The notes below the pieces were generated by a model. That model saw only the letters and a list, made by a program, of their open reading frames with translations. It ran no database searches and was not told where the DNA came from. From the NCBI GenBank assembly GCA_041838515.1, contig JBGYPP010000050.1:1-13203 (forward strand): a stretch of 13,203 bases of DNA, given 5' to 3'. Shown piece after piece: positions 6,803-13,203 of this stretch. How positions within the stretch are numbered: position 1 is the first letter of the stretch; the number at the start of each line of letters is the position of its first letter. A program made the translations under genes and the position numbers. Source of the DNA: JBGYPP01 sp041838515. Lineage in GTDB: Bacteria > Bacillota > Clostridia > Lachnospirales > Lachnospiraceae.

Positions 6803-6844
6803 AGCCCCTGCCCAACGGCCAGTTCCGGGGGGCAGGGGCTTTTT
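6803..6844 (+). terminator. Intrinsic terminator between the 6S-like RNA and pheS
   Basis: AGCCCCTGCCC (6803-6813) pairs perfectly with GGGCAGGGGCT (6830-6840), and TTTTT (6840-6844) overlaps the end of the stem. The 16-base loop can form an inner CGG/CCG stem. It ends only about 30 bases before the pheS start, and no promoter lies between, so pheST transcription from the 6595 promoter must pass through it. Either readthrough is partial or the hairpin is regulated. The canonical T-box sequence AGGGTGGNACCGCG is absent. Confidence 0.9.
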
Positions 6845-6862
6845 GTTGAATTTTGGCGGATA

Positions 6863-6868
6863 TGGAGG
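6863..6868 (+). promoter_or_regulatory. Ribosome binding site that fixes the pheS start
   Basis: TGGAGG lies five bases before ATG 6874. The two upstream in-frame candidates, TTG 6853 and ATG 6862, would put this Shine-Dalgarno inside the coding sequence, and neither has one of its own. Confidence 0.85.
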
Positions 6869-6873
6869 TTGGT

Positions 6874-7902
6874 ATGCGGGATTTGTTGGAGGAGATGCGG
6901 CAAAGGGCCATGGCACAGATCGCCGGATCGGATACGCTGGAGAAATTGCAGGAGATCAAGGTGTCCATGCTGGGCAAAAAAGGTGAATTGACCAGCGTAT
7001 TAAAGGGCTTGAAGGATGTGGCGGCGGAGGAGAGGCCCAAGGTGGGCCAGTGGGTCAACAATGTGCGGGAGGAGATAGAAAGCGGTCTGGCCAAGGCCAA
7101 GGAGGCCTTGGAGGAGAGGCTGCTGGAGGAGAGGCTCTCCGGCGAGGCCATAGACGTGAGCCTGCCTGGCGGTGCGCCTACACTGGGGCACGGCCATCCC
7201 TGCGCCATCACGCTGGAGGAGATAGAGGAGATTTTTATCTCCATGGGATATCGTGTCGCCCAGGGGCCGGAGGTGGAGAAGGATTATTACAATTTCGAGG
7301 CGCTCAATATACCGGCGGACCATCCGGCCAAGGATGAGCAGGACACCTTTTACATAGAGGGGGGGCGTCTGGAGTATCTGCTGCGCACCCAGACCTCTCC
7401 GGTACAGATCAGGGAGATGGAAAAGACATCGCCGCCCATAAGGCTGATCGCCCCGGGCAGGGTGTTCCGCAGCGATGAGGTGGATGCCACCCACAGCCCC
7501 TCTTTCCATCAGGTGGAGGGCCTGGTGGTGGACAAGGGCATTACTTTTGCGGATCTCAAAGGCACGCTGGAGGCCTTTGCCAAAGAGCTGTTCGGCGAGG
7601 GCAGCCGGGTCAAATTCCGCCCCCACCATTTTCCTTTTACAGAACCCAGCGCGGAGGTGGATGTCAGCTGCTTTAAGTGCGGCGGCGAGGGCTGCCGTTT
7701 CTGCAAGGGCAGCGGCTGGATAGAGATATTGGGCTGCGGCATGGTCCATCCCCAGGTATTGCGACGCTGCGGCATAGATCCGGAGGAGTACAGCGGTTTT
7801 GCCTTTGGCATGGGTCTGGAGCGCATAGCTCTGCTCAAGTATGAGATAGACGATATGCGTTTGCTGTACGAAAATGATATGCGTTTCCTGGGCCAATTCT
7901 AG
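6874..7902 (+). CDS. pheS: Phenylalanine--tRNA ligase alpha subunit
   Basis: This is the catalytic subunit of the alpha2-beta2 class II enzyme that charges tRNA-Phe (EC 6.1.1.20). The 342-aa length is normal. Residues 1-85 form the Lys/Glu-rich coiled-coil arm that contacts tRNA. The class II core follows: GPEVEKDYYNFEALN (131-145), motif 2 around GRVFRSDEVDATHSPSFHQ (195-213), and motif 3 GFAFGMGLER (308-317), which contains the Ala that lines the Phe pocket. Four cysteines in CxxC-x4-CxxC (266, 269, 274, 277) precede GWIEILGCGMV, as in the Bacillus-type subunit, and suggest a structural metal site. The gene lies 35 bases before pheT and the two should be co-transcribed. Its expression depends on the terminator just upstream. 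Confidence 0.98.
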   Translation: MRDLLEEMRQRAMAQIAGSDTLEKLQEIKVSMLGKKGELTSVLKGLKDVAAEERPKVGQWVNNVREEIESGLAKAKEALEERLLEERLSGEAIDVSLPGGAPTLGHGHPCAITLEEIEEIFISMGYRVAQGPEVEKDYYNFEALNIPADHPAKDEQDTFYIEGGRLEYLLRTQTSPVQIREMEKTSPPIRLIAPGRVFRSDEVDATHSPSFHQVEGLVVDKGITFADLKGTLEAFAKELFGEGSRVKFRPHHFPFTEPSAEVDVSCFKCGGEGCRFCKGSGWIEILGCGMVHPQVLRRCGIDPEEYSGFAFGMGLERIALLKYEIDDMRLLYENDMRFLGQF

Positions 7903-7937
7903 GCGGCCGGGTCAAAATTCGCAAAAGGAGTATAAGC

Positions 7938-10337
7938 ATGAAAGCAGCATTGTCCTGGATTAAGGCGTATGTTCCGGATTTGGAATGTACGGACAGCGTT
8001 TTTCAAGACGGCATGACCCTCTCCGGCAGCAAGGTGGAGGGATTTGAGGCCCTGGACAAGCATTTGTCCAATATAGTAGCCGGCAGAATTTTGTCTGTGG
8101 ACAAGCATCCCGATGCGGACAAACTGACAGTCTGCCAGGTGGATGTGGGATCCGAGCAGCTGCAGATCGTAACTGGAGCCAAGAATGTGGCGCCGGGGGA
8201 TATAGTGCCTGTGGTACGCCACGGCGGCAGCGTGTCCGCCGGTCCCGGCAAGGAGGAGGCCGTATCCATTAAGGAGGGCAAGCTCCGGGGTGTGATTAGC
8301 CAGGGTATGTTCTGCTCTCTGGAGGAGCTGGGCCAGGAGGCGGCCATGTATCCGGATGCGCCGGAGGACGGCATATATATATTGCCCGGGGATGTGGCGC
8401 CGGGAGCGGATGTGCCAGGCCTTATGGGGCTTAGGGATAGGGTTTTTGAATTTGAGATTACCAACAACAGGGTGGATTGTTACTCTGTGCTGGGTCTGGC
8501 CAGGGAGGCAGCTGCCACCTTTGGCAAGCGCTTTGTCCCCCCGGCCATACCTCCCTCCCAGAGGGGCGGAGATTGTGAAAAATATATCCAAGTAAAGGTG
8601 GAGGATACCCGGCTCTGCCCTCGTTTCTGTGCCCGGGTGTGCAGGAACGTACGCCTGGGCCCCTCGCCCCTCTGGATGCAGAGGCGGCTGGCTGCGGCGG
8701 GCATACGGCCTATCAACAATATCGTGGACATCACCAATTATGTCATGGAGGAGCTGGGCCAGCCCATGCATGCCTATGACCATGGCAAGATCTCCGGAGG
8801 ACGTATAGTCGTACGCCGTTCAGAGGGGGAGCTGTTCCAGACCCTGGACGGCCAGGAGAGGGCCACGGACAGGGATATGCTGATGATATGGGACGGGGAG
8901 AAGCCCATAGGCATAGCCGGTATTATGGGAGGCGAAGAGGGCAAGATTACCCAGGATGTACATACGGTGGTCTTTGAGGCGGCCACCTTTGCCGGCGCCA
9001 ATATACGCAAGTCTGCTAAAAGGCTGGGTCTGCGCACCGATGCCTCCGGCAAATTTGAGAAAGGCCTGCATCCTGTGACGGCCGGCCTGGCCGTAGACCG
9101 GGCCTGCCAGCTGGTGGAGGAGCTGGGCATAGGCCAGGCCGTGGCCGGACGGGTGGAGGACGGAGAGCCCCTGCCGGAGGGCAGGCTGGTGGAATTTGCC
9201 CCGGAGGCCATGAACCGTTTGCTGGGTCTGGAGCTGACGGAGGCCCAGATGCTGGATCTGCTGCGCCCCTTGGGTATAGAGTTGGATGGCGGTCGGCTAT
9301 CTATACCCTACTTCCGTCAGGATCTGGAGTCGGTGGCGGATATAGCTGAGGAAGTGGCCAGATTTTTTGGATATGACCGCATACCTTCTACCCTGCCCAG
9401 AGGCACCTTTGTCCGGGGGGGCAAGGATGGGGCGCAGAACCTGGCGGCCCGGGCCGGCAGTATGGCCAGGCATAGGGGATACAGCCAGGCCATGTGTTAT
9501 TCCTTTGAAAGCCCTAAGGTATTTGACAAGCTGCGGCTGCCCGCCGGGGATGGCGCCAGGATGGCCGTGCGTATAGCCAATCCCTTGGGGGAGGATTTCT
9601 CCATCATGCGCACCTTGCCGGTGAACGGCCTGCTCATCTCCCTGGCCCTTAATTACAACAGACGCAATGGGGAGGCGGCCCTGTTTGAGCTGGCCAATAT
9701 CTATCTGCCCAAGGAGTGGCCGCTGGAGCAGCTGCCCGAGGAGCGTATGCAGCTGACCCTGGCCTCCTATGGCAAGGGAGATTTCTTCGCCCTCAAGGGG
9801 GATGTGGAGGAGGTATTGTCCGGTGTGGGATTGATGGAGGACTTGGAGTTCGTACCCTCTGCCCACAGTTTTCTTCACCCCGGCAGGCAGGCCTTCATAC
9901 AGTGCAAGGGTCAGACCCTGGGATATCTGGGAGAGGTGCATCCCCGCACGGCCGGCGCCTATGATCTGGGGGCCAAGGCGTATCTGGCCGTATTGGATCT
10001 GCCGGCCATAGAGCCTTTGACCAGGTCCAAGCGCAAATATTCGCCATTGGCGCGTTTTCCCGCTGTACAGAGGGATCTGAGCCTGGTGGTTCCCAAGACC
10101 CTGCGGGCAGGAGAGGTGGAGGCGCGTATACGCCGCCAGGGAGGCCGCCTATTGGAGAGTCTGCGGTTGTTTGATATTTACGAGGGGGATCAGGTGGCCC
10201 AGGGACACAAATCCCTAGCCTACAGGCTGAGTTTCCGGGATAGGGAGAGGACGCTGGAGGAGGCGGATGTGGCCGGACAGATGGCCAAGATACTCCACGG
10301 TCTAGAGGAGCTGGGCATCACATTGAGGAAAAATTAA
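7938..10337 (+). CDS. pheT: Phenylalanine--tRNA ligase beta subunit
   Basis: This is the non-catalytic but essential partner of PheS; it binds tRNA-Phe and hydrolyses mischarged Tyr-tRNA-Phe. The 799-aa length is usual. An EMAP/tRNA-binding domain lies at about 39-153, with the hallmark HPDADKLTVCQVDVG (57-71). The B3/4 editing domain is at about 212-385, including IRPINNIVDITNYVM (256-270) and QPMHAYD (275-281). B5 is at about 410-480. The C-terminal FDX-ACB anticodon-binding domain is at about 700-798 and begins YSPLARFPAVQRDLS (701-715). AAAAGGAG (7923-7930) is seven bases from ATG. The gene ends 18 bases before a strong intrinsic terminator stem. All domains are complete. Confidence 0.98.
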   Translation: MKAALSWIKAYVPDLECTDSVFQDGMTLSGSKVEGFEALDKHLSNIVAGRILSVDKHPDADKLTVCQVDVGSEQLQIVTGAKNVAPGDIVPVVRHGGSVSAGPGKEEAVSIKEGKLRGVISQGMFCSLEELGQEAAMYPDAPEDGIYILPGDVAPGADVPGLMGLRDRVFEFEITNNRVDCYSVLGLAREAAATFGKRFVPPAIPPSQRGGDCEKYIQVKVEDTRLCPRFCARVCRNVRLGPSPLWMQRRLAAAGIRPINNIVDITNYVMEELGQPMHAYDHGKISGGRIVVRRSEGELFQTLDGQERATDRDMLMIWDGEKPIGIAGIMGGEEGKITQDVHTVVFEAATFAGANIRKSAKRLGLRTDASGKFEKGLHPVTAGLAVDRACQLVEELGIGQAVAGRVEDGEPLPEGRLVEFAPEAMNRLLGLELTEAQMLDLLRPLGIELDGGRLSIPYFRQDLESVADIAEEVARFFGYDRIPSTLPRGTFVRGGKDGAQNLAARAGSMARHRGYSQAMCYSFESPKVFDKLRLPAGDGARMAVRIANPLGEDFSIMRTLPVNGLLISLALNYNRRNGEAALFELANIYLPKEWPLEQLPEERMQLTLASYGKGDFFALKGDVEEVLSGVGLMEDLEFVPSAHSFLHPGRQAFIQCKGQTLGYLGEVHPRTAGAYDLGAKAYLAVLDLPAIEPLTRSKRKYSPLARFPAVQRDLSLVVPKTLRAGEVEARIRRQGGRLLESLRLFDIYEGDQVAQGHKSLAYRLSFRDRERTLEEADVAGQMAKILHGLEELGITLRKN

Positions 10338-10355
10338 CAAATGCAATTTTGGATG

Positions 10356-10388
10356 GGGGGAGGCCGGCAGCGGTTCCTCCCCCTTTTT
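10356..10388 (+). terminator. Intrinsic terminator after pheT
   Basis: GGGGGAGG (10356-10363) pairs with CCTCCCCC (10376-10383), with an inner CCG-gcag-CGG extension and a TTTTT tail (10384-10388). Only 17 bases separate the T-run from the GTG start of the peptidase gene, and they contain the Shine-Dalgarno, so there is no room for a promoter after the terminator. Confidence 0.88.
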
Positions 10389-10405
10389 GACGAAAGGAGC
10401 ATAGA

Positions 10406-11845
10406 GTGGAAAAGAAGAATCTCTGGGAGCAGTACACTCCGGCACAGCTGGAGGAAATGGAGGCCTTTGGGCGGGATTACAGGGCTTTTTTGGATGGGGG
10501 CAAGACGGAGAGGGAGTGCGTGGCCCTGGCCGTAGAGGCTGCCAAGGCGGCCGGATATGTGGATATGGACAGTCTGGCGGAGCAGGGGCGGCGGCTGGCG
10601 CCGGGGGATAAGGTCTATAGAGTGTGCATGGGAAAGAGCCTGATATTGTTTCATCTGGGGCAGCAGCCGCTGGAGCAGGGCATGAATATACTGGGCGCGC
10701 ATATAGACAGCCCCAGGCTGGATGTAAAGCAAAATCCCCTCTATGAGGAGGGCGGCCTGGCGTATCTGGATACCCATTATTATGGCGGAGTCAAGAAATA
10801 CCAATGGGTGACCATACCCCTGGCCCTGCACGGCGTTTTTGTCAAGAAGAGCGGAGAGGTGGTGCCGGTGCGCATAGGCGAGGATGCCGGGGATCCGGTA
10901 TTCTTTGTGTCGGATCTGCTGCCCCATCTGGCCCAGGAGCAGATGGAGAAAAAGGCCTCGGCATTGATAGAGGGAGAGGCTCTGGATCTGGTTTTTGGCA
11001 ATAAGCCCCTGCGGCTGGAGTCTGAGGAAGGACAGGAGGGGGAAAAGAAGGATGGAGAGGGGCAGAAGAAGCCTAAGGAGGCGGTAAAGGCCGGTGTGCT
11101 GGAGCTGCTGCGGCAGCGCTATGGCGTAGAGGAGGAGGACTTCCTATCGGCAGAGCTGGAAATTGTGCCGGCAGGGCCGGCCAGGGAGGCGGGTTTGGAC
11201 CGCAGCATGATTCTGGCCTATGGCCATGATGACAGGGTATGCGCCTATACCTCCCTGCGGGCCCAGCTGGATGTGGAGGCTGTGGAGCGCACGCTTTGCA
11301 CGCTGCTGGTGGACAAGGAGGAGATAGGCTCTGTGGGGGCAACGGGCATGGAATCCCGCTTTTTTGAAAACAGCGTGGCTGAGCTGATGGCGCTGTGCGG
11401 GGAGTACAGCGAATTGGGCCTTCGACGCGCCCTGGCCCGCTCCTCCATGCTCTCTTCGGATGTGAGCAGCGCCTATGACCCGGCCTTTGCCTCCTGCTTT
11501 GACAAGAAGAATGTGGCCCATATGGGCAGCGGCATGGTCTTTGTCAAATTCACCGGCTCCAGGGGCAAAAGCGGATCTAATGATGCCAATGGGGAGTACC
11601 TGGCCAGCCTGCGCCGCACGATGGAGGAGGCCGGGGTACTGTTCCAGACGGCGGAGCTGGGCCGGGTGGATCTGGGGGGCGGAGGCACTATAGCCTGGAT
11701 ACTGGCCTCCTATGGCATGAATGTCATAGATTCCGGCGTGGCGGTGATGAATATGCATGCGCCCCATGAGGTGGTGTCCAAGGCGGATGTCTATGAGGCC
11801 TACAGAGGATATAAGGCCTTTGCCGCCCGCAGGACGGCGCTGTGA
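10406..11845 (+). CDS. M18 family metallo-aminopeptidase (aspartyl aminopeptidase type)
   Basis: M18 enzymes are dizinc exopeptidases that remove N-terminal residues, often acidic, from peptides in the cytosol, usually as dodecameric tetrahedral shells. The 479-aa protein has the family ligands in order: His99 and Asp101 in GAHIDSPRLD, Asp275/Asp276 in YGHDDRVCAY, Glu305/Glu306 in DKEEIGS (catalytic base plus metal ligand), Asp352 in SSDVSSAYDP, and His454 in MHAPHEV. A Lys/Glu/Gly-rich segment (about 205-226) looks like a disordered surface insertion. The start is GTG 10406, supported by AAAGGAG (10393-10399) six bases upstream; no suitable ATG is near. It overlaps queA by four bases (GTGA), so the two are translationally coupled. 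Of its 12 Ile codons, 10 are ATA. Its substrate cannot be read from the sequence. Confidence 0.95.
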   Translation: MEKKNLWEQYTPAQLEEMEAFGRDYRAFLDGGKTERECVALAVEAAKAAGYVDMDSLAEQGRRLAPGDKVYRVCMGKSLILFHLGQQPLEQGMNILGAHIDSPRLDVKQNPLYEEGGLAYLDTHYYGGVKKYQWVTIPLALHGVFVKKSGEVVPVRIGEDAGDPVFFVSDLLPHLAQEQMEKKASALIEGEALDLVFGNKPLRLESEEGQEGEKKDGEGQKKPKEAVKAGVLELLRQRYGVEEEDFLSAELEIVPAGPAREAGLDRSMILAYGHDDRVCAYTSLRAQLDVEAVERTLCTLLVDKEEIGSVGATGMESRFFENSVAELMALCGEYSELGLRRALARSSMLSSDVSSAYDPAFASCFDKKNVAHMGSGMVFVKFTGSRGKSGSNDANGEYLASLRRTMEEAGVLFQTAELGRVDLGGGGTIAWILASYGMNVIDSGVAVMNMHAPHEVVSKADVYEAYRGYKAFAARRTAL

Positions 11846-13083
11846 TCATGGGCTGGGATAAGACCGTTGCGGATAAGGCCATGCAAAGAGATGTGGAGCC
11901 GGCCTTGGCGGATGGGGAAGGAGTATTGGCCAGCCGGGATAGGGAGGTTTCGGATAAGGCCATGCAAAGAGATGTGGAGCCGGCTTTGGCGGGTGGGGGT
12001 ACGGCCGGGGGCGTGAGGGCGGCTTCCATGCCGGATGGTCCTATGGGCGCATTTCTGGCCACCAAGGATTTTGCCTACACCCTTCCGCCGGAGCTGATCG
12101 CCCAGCACCCCCTGCCCTGCCGTGCAGATTCCCGGCTGCTTAGGCTCTCCAAGAAAGACGGCCACAGAGTCCATGGGCATTTTCGGGATTTGCCCGGCTG
12201 GCTGCAGCCCGGGGATTGTCTGGTATTGAACCAGACCAAGGTGCTGCCGGCCAGGCTGCTGGGCCAGAGGGCGGACAGCGGAGGCGCTGTGGAGGTACTG
12301 CTGCTGCGCCGTCGAAGCGGGGATCTCTGGGAAACACTGGTAAAGCCGGGCCGAAAGTGCCGGGAGGGAGCAGTGCTGTCCTTTGGCGGCGGCCGTCTGC
12401 GCGCCCGGGTGGAGAGGGTGCTGGAGGATGGCAACAGGCTGATCTCCTTTGCCTATGAGGGCATATGGGAGGAGGTATTGGAGGCTCTGGGGGAGATGCC
12501 CCTGCCCCCGTACATCACCCGGAGGCTGAAGGATCAGGGCCGGTATCAAACCGTATATGCCAAGGAGCCGGGGTCTGCGGCGGCGCCTACGGCCGGATTG
12601 CATTTTACCCCGGAGCTGCTGGAGCAGATATCCGCCGGCGGCGTGCATATAGCAAAGATCTGCCTGCATGTCGGCCTGGGTACTTTTCGCCCTGTGAAGG
12701 AGGAGAATGCCCTCCTCCACAGGATGCACCGGGAGGAATACAGCATATCCCCAGAGGCGGCGGATACCATCAATGCCGCCAGGGCGGGAGGAGGCCGCAT
12801 TATCTGCGTAGGCACTACCTCCTGCAGAGCGTTGGAGAGCCGGGCAGGTGAGGATGGCCGTATATCCCCCATAGAGAGAGGGGAAACGGGCATATTTATC
12901 TACCCGGGCTACCGCTTTCGCATAGTGGATGGGCTGATCACCAATTTCCACCTGCCGGAGTCCACTCTGCTGATGCTGGTCAGCGCCCTGGCCGGCCGGG
13001 AGCGGGTGCTGGATGCCTATAGGGAGGCGGTGGAGCAGAGGTATAGATTTTTTAGCTTTGGAGATGGGATGTTTATTATTTGA
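11842..13083 (+). CDS. queA: tRNA preQ1(34) S-adenosylmethionine ribosyltransferase-isomerase with N-terminal extension
   Basis: QueA transfers and isomerises the ribosyl part of S-adenosylmethionine onto preQ1 at tRNA position 34, giving epoxyqueuosine (EC 2.4.99.17). From GTG 11842 the protein has 413 aa. The family core begins at about residue 68 (ATKDFAYTLPPELIAQ, 73-88) and is 346 aa long, the normal size. Landmarks are LNQTKVLPARLLG (129-141), AAPTAGLHFTPELL (247-260), HVGLGTFRPV (276-285), VGTTSCRALES (323-333) and TNFHLPESTLLMLVSA (367-382). The first 67 codons are not part of the family and contain a 27-residue-period duplication. The upstream start is favoured by the GTGA overlap with the peptidase stop and an unbroken frame. 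ATG 12043 gives a standard QueA but has no good Shine-Dalgarno. The core call is very secure; the start is not. Confidence 0.93.
   Translation: MIMGWDKTVADKAMQRDVEPALADGEGVLASRDREVSDKAMQRDVEPALAGGGTAGGVRAASMPDGPMGAFLATKDFAYTLPPELIAQHPLPCRADSRLLRLSKKDGHRVHGHFRDLPGWLQPGDCLVLNQTKVLPARLLGQRADSGGAVEVLLLRRRSGDLWETLVKPGRKCREGAVLSFGGGRLRARVERVLEDGNRLISFAYEGIWEEVLEALGEMPLPPYITRRLKDQGRYQTVYAKEPGSAAAPTAGLHFTPELLEQISAGGVHIAKICLHVGLGTFRPVKEENALLHRMHREEYSISPEAADTINAARAGGGRIICVGTTSCRALESRAGEDGRISPIERGETGIFIYPGYRFRIVDGLITNFHLPESTLLMLVSALAGRERVLDAYREAVEQRYRFFSFGDGMFII
11871..11998 (+). repeat. Direct duplication with 81-bp period in the queA 5' region
   Basis: Two 47-bp copies at 11871-11917 and 11952-11998 differ at only two positions. 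Weaker similarity extends upstream (near 11855-11870 against 11936-11951), consistent with a tandem duplication of about 81 bp. Each copy encodes DKAMQRDVEPALA in the queA frame. Each copy also carries an inverted repeat: AAGGCC with GGCCTT in copy 1 and AAGGCC with GGCTTT in copy 2, where the change still allows a G-U pair in RNA. Confidence 0.95.
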
Positions 13084-13166
13084 CACAAAATTCGCTTTTT
13101 GTAAGGTGATCCATTTCATCATCTCAGGCGGTCAATTTAGTCATTTGGCATCAGAATGATGCAGTT
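13084..13166. other. Region downstream of queA with a small hairpin
   Basis: The stretch contains GCATCA (13148-13153) and TGATGC (13157-13162), a perfect 6-bp stem with a GAA loop, four bases before the terminator. I see no gene, promoter or RNA gene in it. Confidence 0.5.
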
Positions 13167-13196
13167 GCCGGGAGCCTTCGGGCATCCCGGCTTTTT
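13167..13196 (+). terminator. Intrinsic terminator after queA
   Basis: GCCGGGA (13167-13173) pairs with TCCCGGC (13185-13191), enclosing GCC-TTCG-GGC with a stable UUCG tetraloop and one bulged A, and is followed by TTTTT (13192-13196). It lies 84 bases after the queA stop and probably ends the peptidase-queA transcript. Confidence 0.92.
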
Positions 13197-13203
13197 GCAT
13201 GGC

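Noticed and set aside
6607..6850. T-box riboswitch controlling pheST
   Set aside because: This would be the usual control for pheST in Firmicutes, but the conserved AGGGTGGNACCGCG element is absent and I cannot lay out a Stem I with a convincing specifier loop, although a TTC occurs at 6666-6668. The fold fits 6S RNA better.
11800..13122. 440-codon open frame on the minus strand opposite queA
   Set aside because: It is a shadow of queA. Its translation resembles no family, and the + strand carries complete QueA motifs.
1..13203. Insertion sequences, integrases, tRNA or rRNA genes
   Set aside because: No transposase or integrase reading frame, terminal inverted repeats with target duplications, or cloverleaf-type RNA could be found on either strand by eye.

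Overview
The window looks like chromosomal DNA from a GC-rich member of the Clostridia, most likely Lachnospiraceae or a near relative. The evidence is the gene families present: a fungal/archaeal-type aspartate-semialdehyde dehydrogenase, a GlmU-C-like beta-helix protein common in that family, and Firmicutes-style PheS and TopB. The AGGAGG-type ribosome binding sites and the absence of introns agree with this. Isoleucine codon use is odd for GC-rich DNA, because ATA dominates (10 of 12 Ile codons in the M18 peptidase gene). All recognisable genes lie on the + strand, and none of the complete ones shows a frameshift.

Layout. Positions 1-153 hold a 15-bp minisatellite that reads as a run of charged pentapeptides, probably the tail of a gene that begins outside the window. 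Positions 154-387 are intergenic, with a GC-rich inverted repeat, an AT-rich tract and a TATAAT promoter for asd. Then follow asd (388-1473), topB (1495-3561), a 218-aa GlmU-C-like acyltransferase (3609-4265) and a PAS/GGDEF/GAF-like diguanylate cyclase (4317-6527). These four are spaced like one transcription unit.

Positions 6528-6873 are the most informative non-coding stretch. They hold a 10-bp perfect inverted repeat that contains the -35 box of a near-consensus promoter, then a structured RNA of about 170 nt with a long closing stem and the architecture of 6S RNA (ssrS), then a small hairpin and a strong intrinsic terminator. pheS (6874-7902) and pheT (7938-10337) follow directly. No second promoter is visible, so pheST expression probably depends on readthrough of that terminator.

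A second intrinsic terminator (10356-10388) sits between pheT and an M18 aspartyl-type aminopeptidase that starts with GTG (10406-11845). The peptidase overlaps queA (11842-13083) by four bases. queA carries an unusual N-terminal extension of about 67 codons built around an 81-bp-period direct duplication. The unit ends with a UUCG-loop terminator at 13167-13196.

The functions are mostly housekeeping: Asp-family amino-acid synthesis, DNA topology, tRNA charging and queuosine modification, peptide turnover, and one c-di-GMP signalling enzyme. I found no convincing new defence, mobile or biosynthetic system. The items that most deserve follow-up are the 6S-like RNA/terminator arrangement ahead of pheST, the duplicated extension on QueA and the terminal minisatellite.
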